From assembly GCF_019168305.1 (NCBI RefSeq), contig NZ_JAHTBI010000067.1:1-60031 (forward strand): 60,031 bases of DNA, given 5' to 3'. The notes beneath the pieces were generated by a model. It had not been told where the DNA came from and did not search any database. It was given only the letters and a program-made list of their open reading frames with translations. The position numbers were made by a program, and so were the translations under genes. Source of the stretch: Pseudomonas aegrilactucae (lineage in GTDB: Bacteria > Pseudomonadota > Gammaproteobacteria > Pseudomonadales > Pseudomonadaceae). Positions 6,881 to 14,469 of this stretch are shown piece by piece; within the stretch, counting starts at the first letter, position 1, and the number at the start of each line of letters is the position of its first letter.

Positions 6881-9508
6881 TCAGGCCGCAGGCGCAGGCT
6901 GCGTGGCATCCGCAGGCTTGGGCAGCGACGACAGCAGCGCCATGATCAGCGCCGCCAGGTAAGGCAGCGACTGCACCAGCAGCATCGCCACCCAGAAACG
7001 CATGTCATTGCTCGGCAGGCCCTGCACCAGGAAGATCCCCAGCGCCGCGCCCCACAGCAGCAACATGATGAACAGTTCCTCGCGCGCCTCCGACAGCGCC
7101 ACCAGCACGCCATGGCTGTCGGCGTTCTTGGGGGTGCGGAAGAACGGAATGCTGCTGGTGAAGAAGCCGTACAGCACCGCCTTGGCGATGGTGTGCGACA
7201 ACGCCAGCCCCGCCAGCGCCGCCGAGAAGGCATCCTTGAGGTTGACCCCCACCGCGCGGCGGTACAGGAACACGATCTTGCCTACCTTGAACACGAACAG
7301 TGCCAGCGGCGGGATTGCGAAGATCAGCAGCGGCGGATCGACCCGCTGCGGCACGATGATCATCGCCGCCGACCACAGCAGCGCACCCACGGTGAAGAAG
7401 ATGTTCATGCCGTCGGCCACCCACGGCAGCCAGCCCGCCAGGAAGTGGTAACGCTGGCCACGGGTCAGTTCGGTGTCCTTGCCGCGCAGCAGGCTGGCGG
7501 TGTGGCGCTTGATGATCTGGATCGCGCCATAGGCCCAGCGAAAGCGCTGCTTCTTGAAGTCGATGAAGGTGTCGGGCATCAGGCCCTTGCCATAGCTCTC
7601 GTGGGAGTAGGCGGCCGACAGCCCCTTCTCGAACACGCGCAGGCCAAGCTCGGCGTCCTCGCAGATGCACCAGTCGGCCCAGCCCAGCTCTTCGAGCACC
7701 GAGCGCCGGGTCATGGTCATGGTGCCGTGCTGGATGATCGCGTCACGGTCGTTGCGGGTGACCATGCCGATGTGGAAGAAGCCCTTGTACTCGGCGTAGC
7801 AGAGCTTCTTGAAGGTGCTCTCGTTCTGGTCGCGGTAGTCCTGCGGCGACTGCACCACGGCGATCTTCGGGTCGGCGAAGTGCGGCACCATGTGCTTGAG
7901 CCAGTTGCGATCGACGCAGTAGTCCGAGTCGATCACCGCAATCACTTCGGCATCCTTGGCGGTGTGCGGGATCAGGTAGTTCAGCGCGCCGCCCTTGAAG
8001 CCGGCCAATGGCGCGACGTGGAAGAACTTGAAGCGCTCGCCCAGCAGTTCGCAGTGCGCCTTGATCGGCTCCCACACCGCCGGGTCCTTGGTGTTGTTGT
8101 CGATGATCAGCACTTCGTAGTCGGGGTAGTCCAGTGCTGCCAGCGCATTGAGCGTCTGTTTGACCATTTCCGGCGGTTCGTTGTAGCACGGCACATGCAC
8201 CGACACTTTCGGTCGGTATGCGCTGTCGGCCTCCACCGGCAGGAACAGCCGTCGGCGCTTGTGCGTCCACACGGCCTCGGCCAGTTCATGGGCTTCGGTG
8301 AGCAGCACGATGAACACCCCGAGTGCACCCAGCGCCAGCAGGCAGCCCACCGTCAGGCTGAACCAGGTGCTGTATTGCTGGCTGTAGTCATAGCCGATCC
8401 ATACCAGCACCGAGCCGCACAGGAACGCGATGAACGTGAGGAAGGTGCGCCCGCGCTGTCGCAGCGCCGAGCCGTCGATCAGCAGCAGGGTCAGCGAGAG
8501 CATCGCCAGCACCACCGAGCCGACCGCCAGCACCCGCCATTGCGGGATGGCTACCACCGGGCCCTCGAAGTTGAACTTCTGCTGGCGGCTGGCGTTGAAC
8601 ACGCCCCAGTAGGCACCGGCCGAACCTTCGTCGCTGGCCTTCCAGGGCTGGTCGTAGGCTTCGATCACGAAGTAGTTGTAGCCACGCCGGTTGAGTGTGT
8701 TGACCAGCGTGCGCAGGTAGATGGCCTGGTCGGCCTGGGAGGCATCGGCGCCACCGCGCTCGCGCGCGTCGTTGCTGGAGTTGATGTCCGAACGGCGTCG
8801 ACCATTGCTCGGCCAGCCGACCTCCGAGAGCAGCAACGGCTTGCGCGGGAACAGTTGCTTGAGGTCGCGGGCACGGTCGAGCACGAACTGTCCGGCGTCC
8901 TTCATGGGGATGAACTCCCAGTACGGCAGGATGTGCGCGGCGATCAGGTCGGCATGCCTGGCCAGTTCCGGGTTTTCTTTCCAGATATGCCACTGCTCGC
9001 TGGTGGTCACCGGCACCTTGACGGCGGCGCGCACCCGGTCCATGTACTCGATCAGTGCCTGAGGGGTAACGTCATCGCGAAACAGCGCCTCGTTGCCGAC
9101 CATCACCCGCACGACGCTGCGCGAGGTGTTGGCCAGTTGGATGGCGGTTTCGATTTCGCGCTCGTTGCGCTCAAGGTCGGGGCTGATCCATACGCCCAGG
9201 GTCACGCGCAGGCCGAACTCTTCGGCCAGGCGCGGGATCAGTGCCTGTGTGCCCTCCACGGTGTAGATACGGATGCTGTCGGTGAGCTTGCTCATCTGCT
9301 CGAGGTCTTCGCGCAGTTCAGCCTCGCTCGGGTACTGGGCCTTTTGCGGGCTTTGTCCCAGGCGGAACGGCGAATACGAGAAGCCTGAGATCTGCTCCGG
9401 CCAGTTGGGGGCGGACACCGGGCGGTTGATCAGCGCCCAGAACCCGGTGAACAGCGCAGCAATCGCCATGACTACCACCAGGTTGATACCAAATTTACGC
9501 GATGACAT
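6881..9508 (-). CDS. ndvB: Membrane beta-glucan synthase with GH17 and GT2 domains (NdvB type)
   Basis: This 875-residue protein probably makes beta-1,3-linked periplasmic glucan. After one N-terminal membrane segment (about residues 9-28) comes a glycoside-hydrolase family 17 domain with both catalytic glutamates: Glu140 in VMVGNE and Glu229 in LLSEVGWPS. Three membrane segments follow (about 325-405), then a family 2 glycosyltransferase domain with DSD (527-529), the ED pair (616-617) and the processive-synthase motif QRFRW (653-657), then further membrane segments to the C-terminus. The hydrolase domain would face the periplasm and the transferase the cytoplasm. In P. aeruginosa the protein at this locus beside dapE is NdvB, linked to cyclic glucans and biofilm tolerance. 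A 172-nt gap with a REP pair separates it from dapE. Confidence 0.93.
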   Translation of the reverse strand: MSSRKFGINLVVVMAIAALFTGFWALINRPVSAPNWPEQISGFSYSPFRLGQSPQKAQYPSEAELREDLEQMSKLTDSIRIYTVEGTQALIPRLAEEFGLRVTLGVWISPDLERNEREIETAIQLANTSRSVVRVMVGNEALFRDDVTPQALIEYMDRVRAAVKVPVTTSEQWHIWKENPELARHADLIAAHILPYWEFIPMKDAGQFVLDRARDLKQLFPRKPLLLSEVGWPSNGRRRSDINSSNDARERGGADASQADQAIYLRTLVNTLNRRGYNYFVIEAYDQPWKASDEGSAGAYWGVFNASRQQKFNFEGPVVAIPQWRVLAVGSVVLAMLSLTLLLIDGSALRQRGRTFLTFIAFLCGSVLVWIGYDYSQQYSTWFSLTVGCLLALGALGVFIVLLTEAHELAEAVWTHKRRRLFLPVEADSAYRPKVSVHVPCYNEPPEMVKQTLNALAALDYPDYEVLIIDNNTKDPAVWEPIKAHCELLGERFKFFHVAPLAGFKGGALNYLIPHTAKDAEVIAVIDSDYCVDRNWLKHMVPHFADPKIAVVQSPQDYRDQNESTFKKLCYAEYKGFFHIGMVTRNDRDAIIQHGTMTMTRRSVLEELGWADWCICEDAELGLRVFEKGLSAAYSHESYGKGLMPDTFIDFKKQRFRWAYGAIQIIKRHTASLLRGKDTELTRGQRYHFLAGWLPWVADGMNIFFTVGALLWSAAMIIVPQRVDPPLLIFAIPPLALFVFKVGKIVFLYRRAVGVNLKDAFSAALAGLALSHTIAKAVLYGFFTSSIPFFRTPKNADSHGVLVALSEAREELFIMLLLWGAALGIFLVQGLPSNDMRFWVAMLLVQSLPYLAALIMALLSSLPKPADATQPAPAA

Positions 9509-9570
9509 AGATAGTTCGGGTTCCGAAGGGGGGAACAGGCGGGGATGACCTCACACATTAAAGCAGGGTT

Positions 9571-9595
9571 GGCGCCGATCTGGCCAATCGGCGCC
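9571..9595. other. Inverted repeat in the ndvB-tcdA divergent region
   Basis: GGCGCCGAT and ATCGGCGCC form a perfect 9-bp inverted repeat with a 7-nt loop between the divergent starts of ndvB (9508) and tcdA (9673). It has no T-tract in either direction and lies upstream of the tcdA promoter, so it could be an operator or a hairpin in an ndvB leader. Confidence 0.5.
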
Positions 9596-9616
9596 GTACG
9601 GTCTGTCTATTGCAGG

Positions 9617-9645
9617 CTGTCATCCTGCGCTGTGGGGCCTATAAT
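9617..9645 (+). promoter_or_regulatory. Sigma-70 promoter for tcdA
   Basis: CTGTCA (9617-9622, four of six matches to TTGACA), a 17-nt spacer and a perfect TATAAT (9640-9645) precede the ATG at 9673 by 27 nt. Transcription would start near 9652, giving a leader of about 20 nt. Confidence 0.7.
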
Positions 9646-9672
9646 GCGCGCCGGTTTTTTCAGGGTTCGGCC

Positions 9673-10497
9673 ATGACTACAGAAGATCCACGCTTTGCCG
9701 GTGTTGCCCGGTTGTACGGCCAGCAGGGCTTGCAGCGCCTGCGCACGGCGCATGTGGCGGTTGTCGGTATCGGCGGTGTCGGCTCGTGGGCGGCCGAGGC
9801 CATGGCGCGCAGTGGGGTTGGCGAAATCTCGCTGTTCGACCTGGATGACGTTTGCGTCAGCAATACCAATCGTCAGTTGCATGCCATGCAGGGCAACATC
9901 GGTAAATCCAAGGTCGAGGTGATGGCCGAGCGCCTGCGTGCGATCAACCCCGCGTGCACGGTGCACGCGGTGGTGGATTTCGTCACGCGTGAAAACCTGG
10001 CCCAGACCATTACCGACCATATCGATTGCGTGATCGACTGCATCGACAGCGTGATGGCCAAGGCCGCACTGATCGCCTGGTGCAAGCGGCGCAAGATCCA
10101 GGTGATCAGCACCGGCGGGGCCGGCGGGCAACTGGACCCCACGCAGATCCAGGTGGCGGACCTGAACCGTACGGTGAATGACCCGCTGGCGTCCAAGGTG
10201 CGTTCCACGCTGCGTCGCGACCACGGATTCTCGCGCAATGTCAGCCGCAACTACGGCGTGCCTTGTGTGTTCTCCACCGAACAGTTGCGCTACCCGCTGC
10301 CTGACGGCGGTATCTGCCTGCAGAAGAGCTTTGTCGGGGATGGCGTCAAGCTCGACTGCTCGGGGGGCTTTGGCGCGGTGATGATGGTCACCGCGACCTT
10401 CGGCATGGTCGCGGCGAGCAAGGCGGTGGAAAAACTGGTGGGCGGCAAGCGTCGCCCGGCCGACCGTGCGCTGGCTCAGGCGCCTGCAGCGAGCTGA
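9673..10497 (+). CDS. tcdA: tRNA threonylcarbamoyladenosine dehydratase TcdA (CsdL)
   Basis: TcdA is an E1-like ATP-dependent enzyme that cyclises N6-threonylcarbamoyladenosine at position 37 of tRNAs to ct6A. The 274-residue ThiF-type Rossmann fold shows the nucleotide-binding loop VVGIGGVGSWAAEAMARSG near residues 30-48, the adenylation residues around NRQLHA, and DCIDS. The start is taken at ATG 9673, fitting MTTEDPRFAGVARLYG of homologues; an in-frame upstream start at 9610 would lie before the promoter. In E. coli, CsdA and CsdE act with this protein, and both are encoded here convergently: the tcdA stop overlaps the 3' end of csdE by 22 bp. Confidence 0.94.
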   Translation: MTTEDPRFAGVARLYGQQGLQRLRTAHVAVVGIGGVGSWAAEAMARSGVGEISLFDLDDVCVSNTNRQLHAMQGNIGKSKVEVMAERLRAINPACTVHAVVDFVTRENLAQTITDHIDCVIDCIDSVMAKAALIAWCKRRKIQVISTGGAGGQLDPTQIQVADLNRTVNDPLASKVRSTLRRDHGFSRNVSRNYGVPCVFSTEQLRYPLPDGGICLQKSFVGDGVKLDCSGGFGAVMMVTATFGMVAASKAVEKLVGGKRRPADRALAQAPAAS

Positions 10498-10886
10498 GCC
10501 ATGCGTTGCAGCACGGCGTTCAGGCCGTTGCTGCGTGAAGGCGAAAGCTGACGGCCCAGGCCCAGCTGGGTGAACCAGGCGGGCAGGTCGAGTTGCTGAA
10601 GGTCGGTACTGCTCAGCCCTTCGACGCGCACCAGCAGCAAGGCCAGCAGGCCGCGGATCAGGCGCGCGTCACTGGCGGCATTGAAGTGCCAGCACCCCTC
10701 GTGCAGCTCGGCCACCAGCCACACCTGGCTCTCGCAGCCGTGTACCCGGTTAGCCTCGCACTGTTGCGCCGGGCTCAGCGGCGCCAGGCGCTCGCCCCAC
10801 TGCATCAGCAGGCGCGCGCGCTGTTCCCAGCCGGCAGCCTGCTCGAACGCGCTCAGCGCTTGCTGTGCAGCGCTCGGCAGGCTCAT
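10476..10886 (-). CDS. csdE: SufE-family sulfur acceptor CsdE
   Basis: This 136-residue SufE-like protein accepts persulfide sulfur from a cysteine desulfurase. The acceptor cysteine is Cys51 in VHGCESQVWL, matching the conserved SufE/CsdE site. It starts with ATG overlapping the csdA stop codon by 4 nt (10883-10886), so the two are translationally coupled. Its 3' end overlaps the convergent tcdA coding sequence by 22 bp. I use csdE rather than sufE because the partner is CsdA-like and tcdA is adjacent, with no suf cluster visible. Confidence 0.92.
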   Translation of the reverse strand: MSLPSAAQQALSAFEQAAGWEQRARLLMQWGERLAPLSPAQQCEANRVHGCESQVWLVAELHEGCWHFNAASDARLIRGLLALLLVRVEGLSSTDLQQLDLPAWFTQLGLGRQLSPSRSNGLNAVLQRMAQLAAGA

Positions 10887-12088
10887 CGCAGCAGATCCAG
10901 GGCCTGGTCCAGGGCGCCGAATAGGCGCTCCAGGTCGTCGGAATCGTTGTACAACCCCAGCGAAACACGCAAGGCCCCGTCCAGGCCGAGGCTGTTGACC
11001 AGCGGCATGGCGCAGTGGTGCCCGGCGCGCACGGCGATTCCCTGCTCGGTGAGCAGGTGGGCGAGGTCGGCGTTGTGCACGCCCTCGACGACGAAACTGG
11101 CCAGCGCCAGTTCCGGCGCGCCCAGCACGCGCACCCCTTCACGGTCGTGCAGGCCGCGCAGCAGATGGCGGTGCAGGGCGGCTTCGTGGTCGAGCACGGC
11201 CGCACCGTCCAGGCTGGCCAGGTAGTCCAGGCTCGCACCCAGGCCGATCACACTGGCAATCGGCGGCGTTCCGGCTTCAAAACCCAGCGGGGCGGGGCGA
11301 AAGCTCGACTGCTGGTAGCCGGCCAGTTGCACCATCTCGCCACCGAACTGCCAGTGGCGCAGCAGGCTCAGCGCCTCGCTGCGCCCATAGAGCACACCAA
11401 GGCCATCCGGGCCATACAGCTTGTGGCTGGAGAACACGTAGAAGTCGCAGCCCAGTTGCTGCACGTCATGCCGGCCGTGCACCACGCCCTGGGCGCCATC
11501 GACCACGCTCAGGGCGCCCTGGGCGCGGGCATGTTCGAGCAGTGGCTGCAGCGGCTGCCAGGTACCCAGCACGTTCGACAACTGGCTCACGGCCAGCACC
11601 CGGGTACGCGGGCCGATCAGTTGCAGCGCCGCGTCCAGGTCGATATGGCCCTGTGCATCGATCGGCAGGATCACCAGCTTCAGGCTGCGGCGCTGGGCCA
11701 ACTGCTGCCAGGGCAGCAGGTTGGCGTGGTGCTCCAGGGCGCTCACGGCGATCTCGTCGCCGGCCTCCAGGCGCCATTCCAGGCCGTAGGCCAGCAGGTT
11801 CAGCGCCGAAGTGGCGCCGTGGGTGAAGACGATCTGCTGCGCGTCGGCGGCATTCAGCCACGCAGCGACCTTCTCGCGACTGGCTTCGAACGCCTGGGTG
11901 GCGAGGGCACCGGGCAGGTGCTGGGCACGGTGCACATTGGCGGCACCATGGGTGTAATAGTGGCTCAGGGCATCGAGCAGGGCTTGGGGTTTCTGCGTGG
12001 TGGCCGCGTTGTCCAGGTAGGTCTGGTGCTGGCGTTGCAGGGCGGCGATGGCAGGGAAGTCTGCGCGCCAGGGAGAGGGCTGGAACAT
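10883..12088 (-). CDS. csdA: Cysteine desulfurase CsdA
   Basis: CsdA removes sulfur from L-cysteine, leaving alanine and an enzyme persulfide, and passes the sulfur to CsdE. The 401-residue PLP enzyme has the Schiff-base lysine Lys223 in SSHKLYGPDG and the catalytic Cys359 in RAGHHCAMPL, placing it in the SufS/CsdA group (class II desulfurases). The start is ATG 12088 (MFQPSPWRADFPA); the frame is open to 12142, but that extension lacks homology. It lies 54 nt downstream of the dapD stop on the same strand, so it may be part of a dapD-csdA-csdE transcript. Confidence 0.94.
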   Translation of the reverse strand: MFQPSPWRADFPAIAALQRQHQTYLDNAATTQKPQALLDALSHYYTHGAANVHRAQHLPGALATQAFEASREKVAAWLNAADAQQIVFTHGATSALNLLAYGLEWRLEAGDEIAVSALEHHANLLPWQQLAQRRSLKLVILPIDAQGHIDLDAALQLIGPRTRVLAVSQLSNVLGTWQPLQPLLEHARAQGALSVVDGAQGVVHGRHDVQQLGCDFYVFSSHKLYGPDGLGVLYGRSEALSLLRHWQFGGEMVQLAGYQQSSFRPAPLGFEAGTPPIASVIGLGASLDYLASLDGAAVLDHEAALHRHLLRGLHDREGVRVLGAPELALASFVVEGVHNADLAHLLTEQGIAVRAGHHCAMPLVNSLGLDGALRVSLGLYNDSDDLERLFGALDQALDLLR

Positions 12089-12142
12089 GATGTATAGGGC
12101 CTGATATCGGGTCTGGCAGAGGGCCAGACCCGATCGTACCAC

Positions 12143-13177
12143 TTAGTTGTGGGCGTGCAGCGCTTCGTTCAGTTCGATGGCCGACTTGTGAGTCTTGCAC
12201 TCGACAGCGCCGTTGAGCGAATTGCGGCGGAACAGCAGGTCGGTCTGGCCAGCCAGGTCACGGGCCTTGACCACCTTGACCAGCTCGTTGTTCTCGTCGA
12301 GCAGGTTTACCTTGGTGCCCGCGGTGATGTACAGGCCGGCCTCGACGGTGTTGCGGTCGCCCAGCGGGATGCCGATGCCGGCGTTGGCGCCGATCAGGCA
12401 GCCTTCGCCGACCTTGATGATGATGTTGCCGCCGCCCGACAGGGTGCCCATGGTCGAGCAGCCGCCGCCCAGGTCCGAGCCCTTGCCGACGAATACGCCG
12501 GCCGACACGCGGCCTTCGATCATGCCCGGGCCTTCGGTGCCGGCGTTAAAGTTGACGAAGCCTTCGTGCATGATGGTGGTGCCTTCGCCGATGTAGGCAC
12601 CCAGGCGCACGCGGGCGCTGTCGGCGATACGCACACCGGTCGGCACCACGTAGTCGGTCATTTTCGGGAACTTGTCCACCGAGAACACTTCCAGCAGCTC
12701 GCCCTTGAGGCGGGCTTCGAGTTGCTGTTCGGCGAGTTCGACCAGGTCGATGGCGCCCTGGCTGGTCCAGGCCACGTTCGGCAGCAGCGGGAAGATGCCG
12801 GCCAGGCTCAGGCCGTGCGGCTTGACCAGGCGGTGCGACAGCAGGTGCAGCTTCAGGTAGGCCTCTGGCGTGGAGCTCAGGGTAGCGTCTTCGGCGAGCA
12901 GGGTGGCGACCAGCGGCTTGTTGCTTTCGGCCAGGCGGGTCAGCAGGGCAGCCTGGGCAGCGTCGACGCCCTTGAGGGCCTCGGCCAGTTGCGCGGCTTG
13001 CGCGTTGCTGAAGGCGATGGCCTGGTTGCCACCTTCGTAGCCCAGGATCGGGGCGACGGCCGCGACCAGCTCGGCGGTCGGGTTGAGCAGTGGCTGCGCG
13101 TAGAAGACTTCCAGCCAGGCGCCTTGACGGTTTTGAGTGCCGACGCCGAAGGCCAGGCTGAACAGGGAAGTGGACAT
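12143..13177 (-). CDS. dapD: Tetrahydrodipicolinate N-succinyltransferase DapD (long form)
   Basis: DapD succinylates 2,3,4,5-tetrahydrodipicolinate with succinyl-CoA, the first committed step of the succinylase branch to diaminopimelate and lysine. At 344 residues this is the long DapD type known from Pseudomonas, distinct from the about 274-residue enterobacterial form. The N-terminal half is helical; the C-terminal half has the hexapeptide left-handed beta-helix (…GAYIGEGTTIMHEGFVN…, …GNIIIKVGEGCLIGANAGIGIPLGDRNTVEAGL…). AAGAGGT precedes the ATG. It is downstream of yffB (39-nt gap) and upstream of csdA on the same strand. Confidence 0.96.
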   Translation of the reverse strand: MSTSLFSLAFGVGTQNRQGAWLEVFYAQPLLNPTAELVAAVAPILGYEGGNQAIAFSNAQAAQLAEALKGVDAAQAALLTRLAESNKPLVATLLAEDATLSSTPEAYLKLHLLSHRLVKPHGLSLAGIFPLLPNVAWTSQGAIDLVELAEQQLEARLKGELLEVFSVDKFPKMTDYVVPTGVRIADSARVRLGAYIGEGTTIMHEGFVNFNAGTEGPGMIEGRVSAGVFVGKGSDLGGGCSTMGTLSGGGNIIIKVGEGCLIGANAGIGIPLGDRNTVEAGLYITAGTKVNLLDENNELVKVVKARDLAGQTDLLFRRNSLNGAVECKTHKSAIELNEALHAHN

Positions 13178-13216
13178 GCAGATACCTCTTGCGAAATTAA
13201 GTGAAAGCGACGCGGC

Positions 13217-13564
13217 TCAGCGCACGGCTGCCGCGTACAGGTCCGGTTTGAAGCCGACCAGGGTCTTGTCGCCCAGGTCGAGTACCGGGCGCTTGATCAT
13301 CGAGGGTTGCGCCAGCATCAGCTCGACGGCCTTGGCCTGGTCGAGGTTGGCCTTCTGCGCGTCATCGAGCTTGCGGAAGGTGGTGCCCGCACGGTTCAGG
13401 ACCACGTCCCAGCCGTGCTCGTCGCACCAGCGATCGAGGTGCTCCCGGTCGATGCCCTGGGTCTTGTAATCGTGAAAGTCGTACTGGATGTGCTGTTCTT
13501 CAAGCCAGGTACGGGCTTTCTTCATGGTGTCACAGGCTTTGATGCCAAAAAGAATATAAGCCAT
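13217..13564 (-). CDS. yffB: ArsC/Spx-family protein YffB
   Basis: This 115-residue thioredoxin-fold protein belongs to the ArsC/Spx/MgsR family, YffB subgroup. The N-terminal redox cysteine is Cys10 in GIKACDTMKKA, and the C-terminal part has the family pattern MIKRPVLDLGDKTLVGFKPD. Genuine arsenate reduction has not been established for this subgroup; a glutathione-dependent thiol role has been suggested. It precedes dapD with a 39-nt gap, an arrangement I recall from other pseudomonads, so this gene marks the left border of the accessory slot that runs to dapC. Confidence 0.88.
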   Translation of the reverse strand: MAYILFGIKACDTMKKARTWLEEQHIQYDFHDYKTQGIDREHLDRWCDEHGWDVVLNRAGTTFRKLDDAQKANLDQAKAVELMLAQPSMIKRPVLDLGDKTLVGFKPDLYAAAVR

Positions 13565-13632
13565 TGAACGTCAAGGGCGTACGGGTAATCCCGCAGCAGC
13601 CCCGAAACTCCTCGAAGAATGGGTGGGCTGGA

Positions 13633-14310
13633 TTATGCGACATCATCGGGCAGGGCGCCACGGCTGCTGGCGCCCAGTTGCTGCGCCTGGATGAACTGCA
13701 CCCCGGCGGCCTGCATCTGCGCCAGGGCGCTGGCCTGCGAGCCGTCGGTATCGATGGCGCGGCAGGCATCGAGCACCACGAAGGTGGTGAAGCCCTCGCG
13801 GCGCGCGTGCAGGGCCGACCAGGCTACACAGAAGTCCAGCGCCAGGCCGCACAGGTACAGGGTGTCGACGCCCTGCTCGCGCAGGTAGCCGGCCAGGCCC
13901 GTAGGGGTTTGCTGGTCGGCCTCGGTGAACGCCGAATAGCTGTCGACCCTTGGGTTACCGCCCTTGCGCACGATCAATTGCGCGTGGGCAATGTCCAGTT
14001 GCGGGTGGAACTGCGCGCCCTGACTGCCTTGTAGGCAGTGGTCGGGCCAGAGTGTCTGCGCGCCGTATGACAGTTCGATGACCTCGAACGGTTTTTTGCC
14101 CAAGTGGCTCGAGGCGAACGAGGCATGCCCGGCCGGGTGCCAGTCCTGGGCCAGTACCACACGCTGGAACTGGCGGCCGAGCTGGTTGATCAACGGCACG
14201 ATCTGGTCACCGCCAGGCACCGCCAACGCGCCGCCCGGAATGAAATCGTTCTGTACATCGATGACCAGCAGGGCGCGGGTACGGCTATCGTGGTGGGAGG
14301 CATCGGTCAT
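13633..14310 (-). CDS. pncA: Nicotinamidase PncA
   Basis: PncA hydrolyses nicotinamide to nicotinate and ammonia in NAD salvage. The 225-residue isochorismatase-fold protein has the catalytic triad Asp18 (VIDVQNDF), Lys116 (IVRKGGNP) and Cys161 (LALDFCVAW), and metal ligands in AQDWHPAGH (Asp56, His58) and WPDHC (His91). The C-terminus (about residues 205-225) is longer than the E. coli enzyme and looks unstructured. AAGGAA lies 12 nt before the ATG. It is divergent from the Na+/H+ antiporter gene, with 159 nt between start codons. Confidence 0.94.
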   Translation of the reverse strand: MTDASHHDSRTRALLVIDVQNDFIPGGALAVPGGDQIVPLINQLGRQFQRVVLAQDWHPAGHASFASSHLGKKPFEVIELSYGAQTLWPDHCLQGSQGAQFHPQLDIAHAQLIVRKGGNPRVDSYSAFTEADQQTPTGLAGYLREQGVDTLYLCGLALDFCVAWSALHARREGFTTFVVLDACRAIDTDGSQASALAQMQAAGVQFIQAQQLGASSRGALPDDVA

Positions 14311-14469
14311 GGTGCACGGGTTCCTTGAAGTATCGTGTTACAGATTGCCGGGCCCTCTGCGACTTAGGTGCAGCGGCCGGCGACGCCCCGTAACCGGTAA
14401 CATGTTGTTTCAATGGCGCATCTGCCAGCCCTTGAGCGTATGTGAAAACGAAAAGGAAAAACACGCCGT

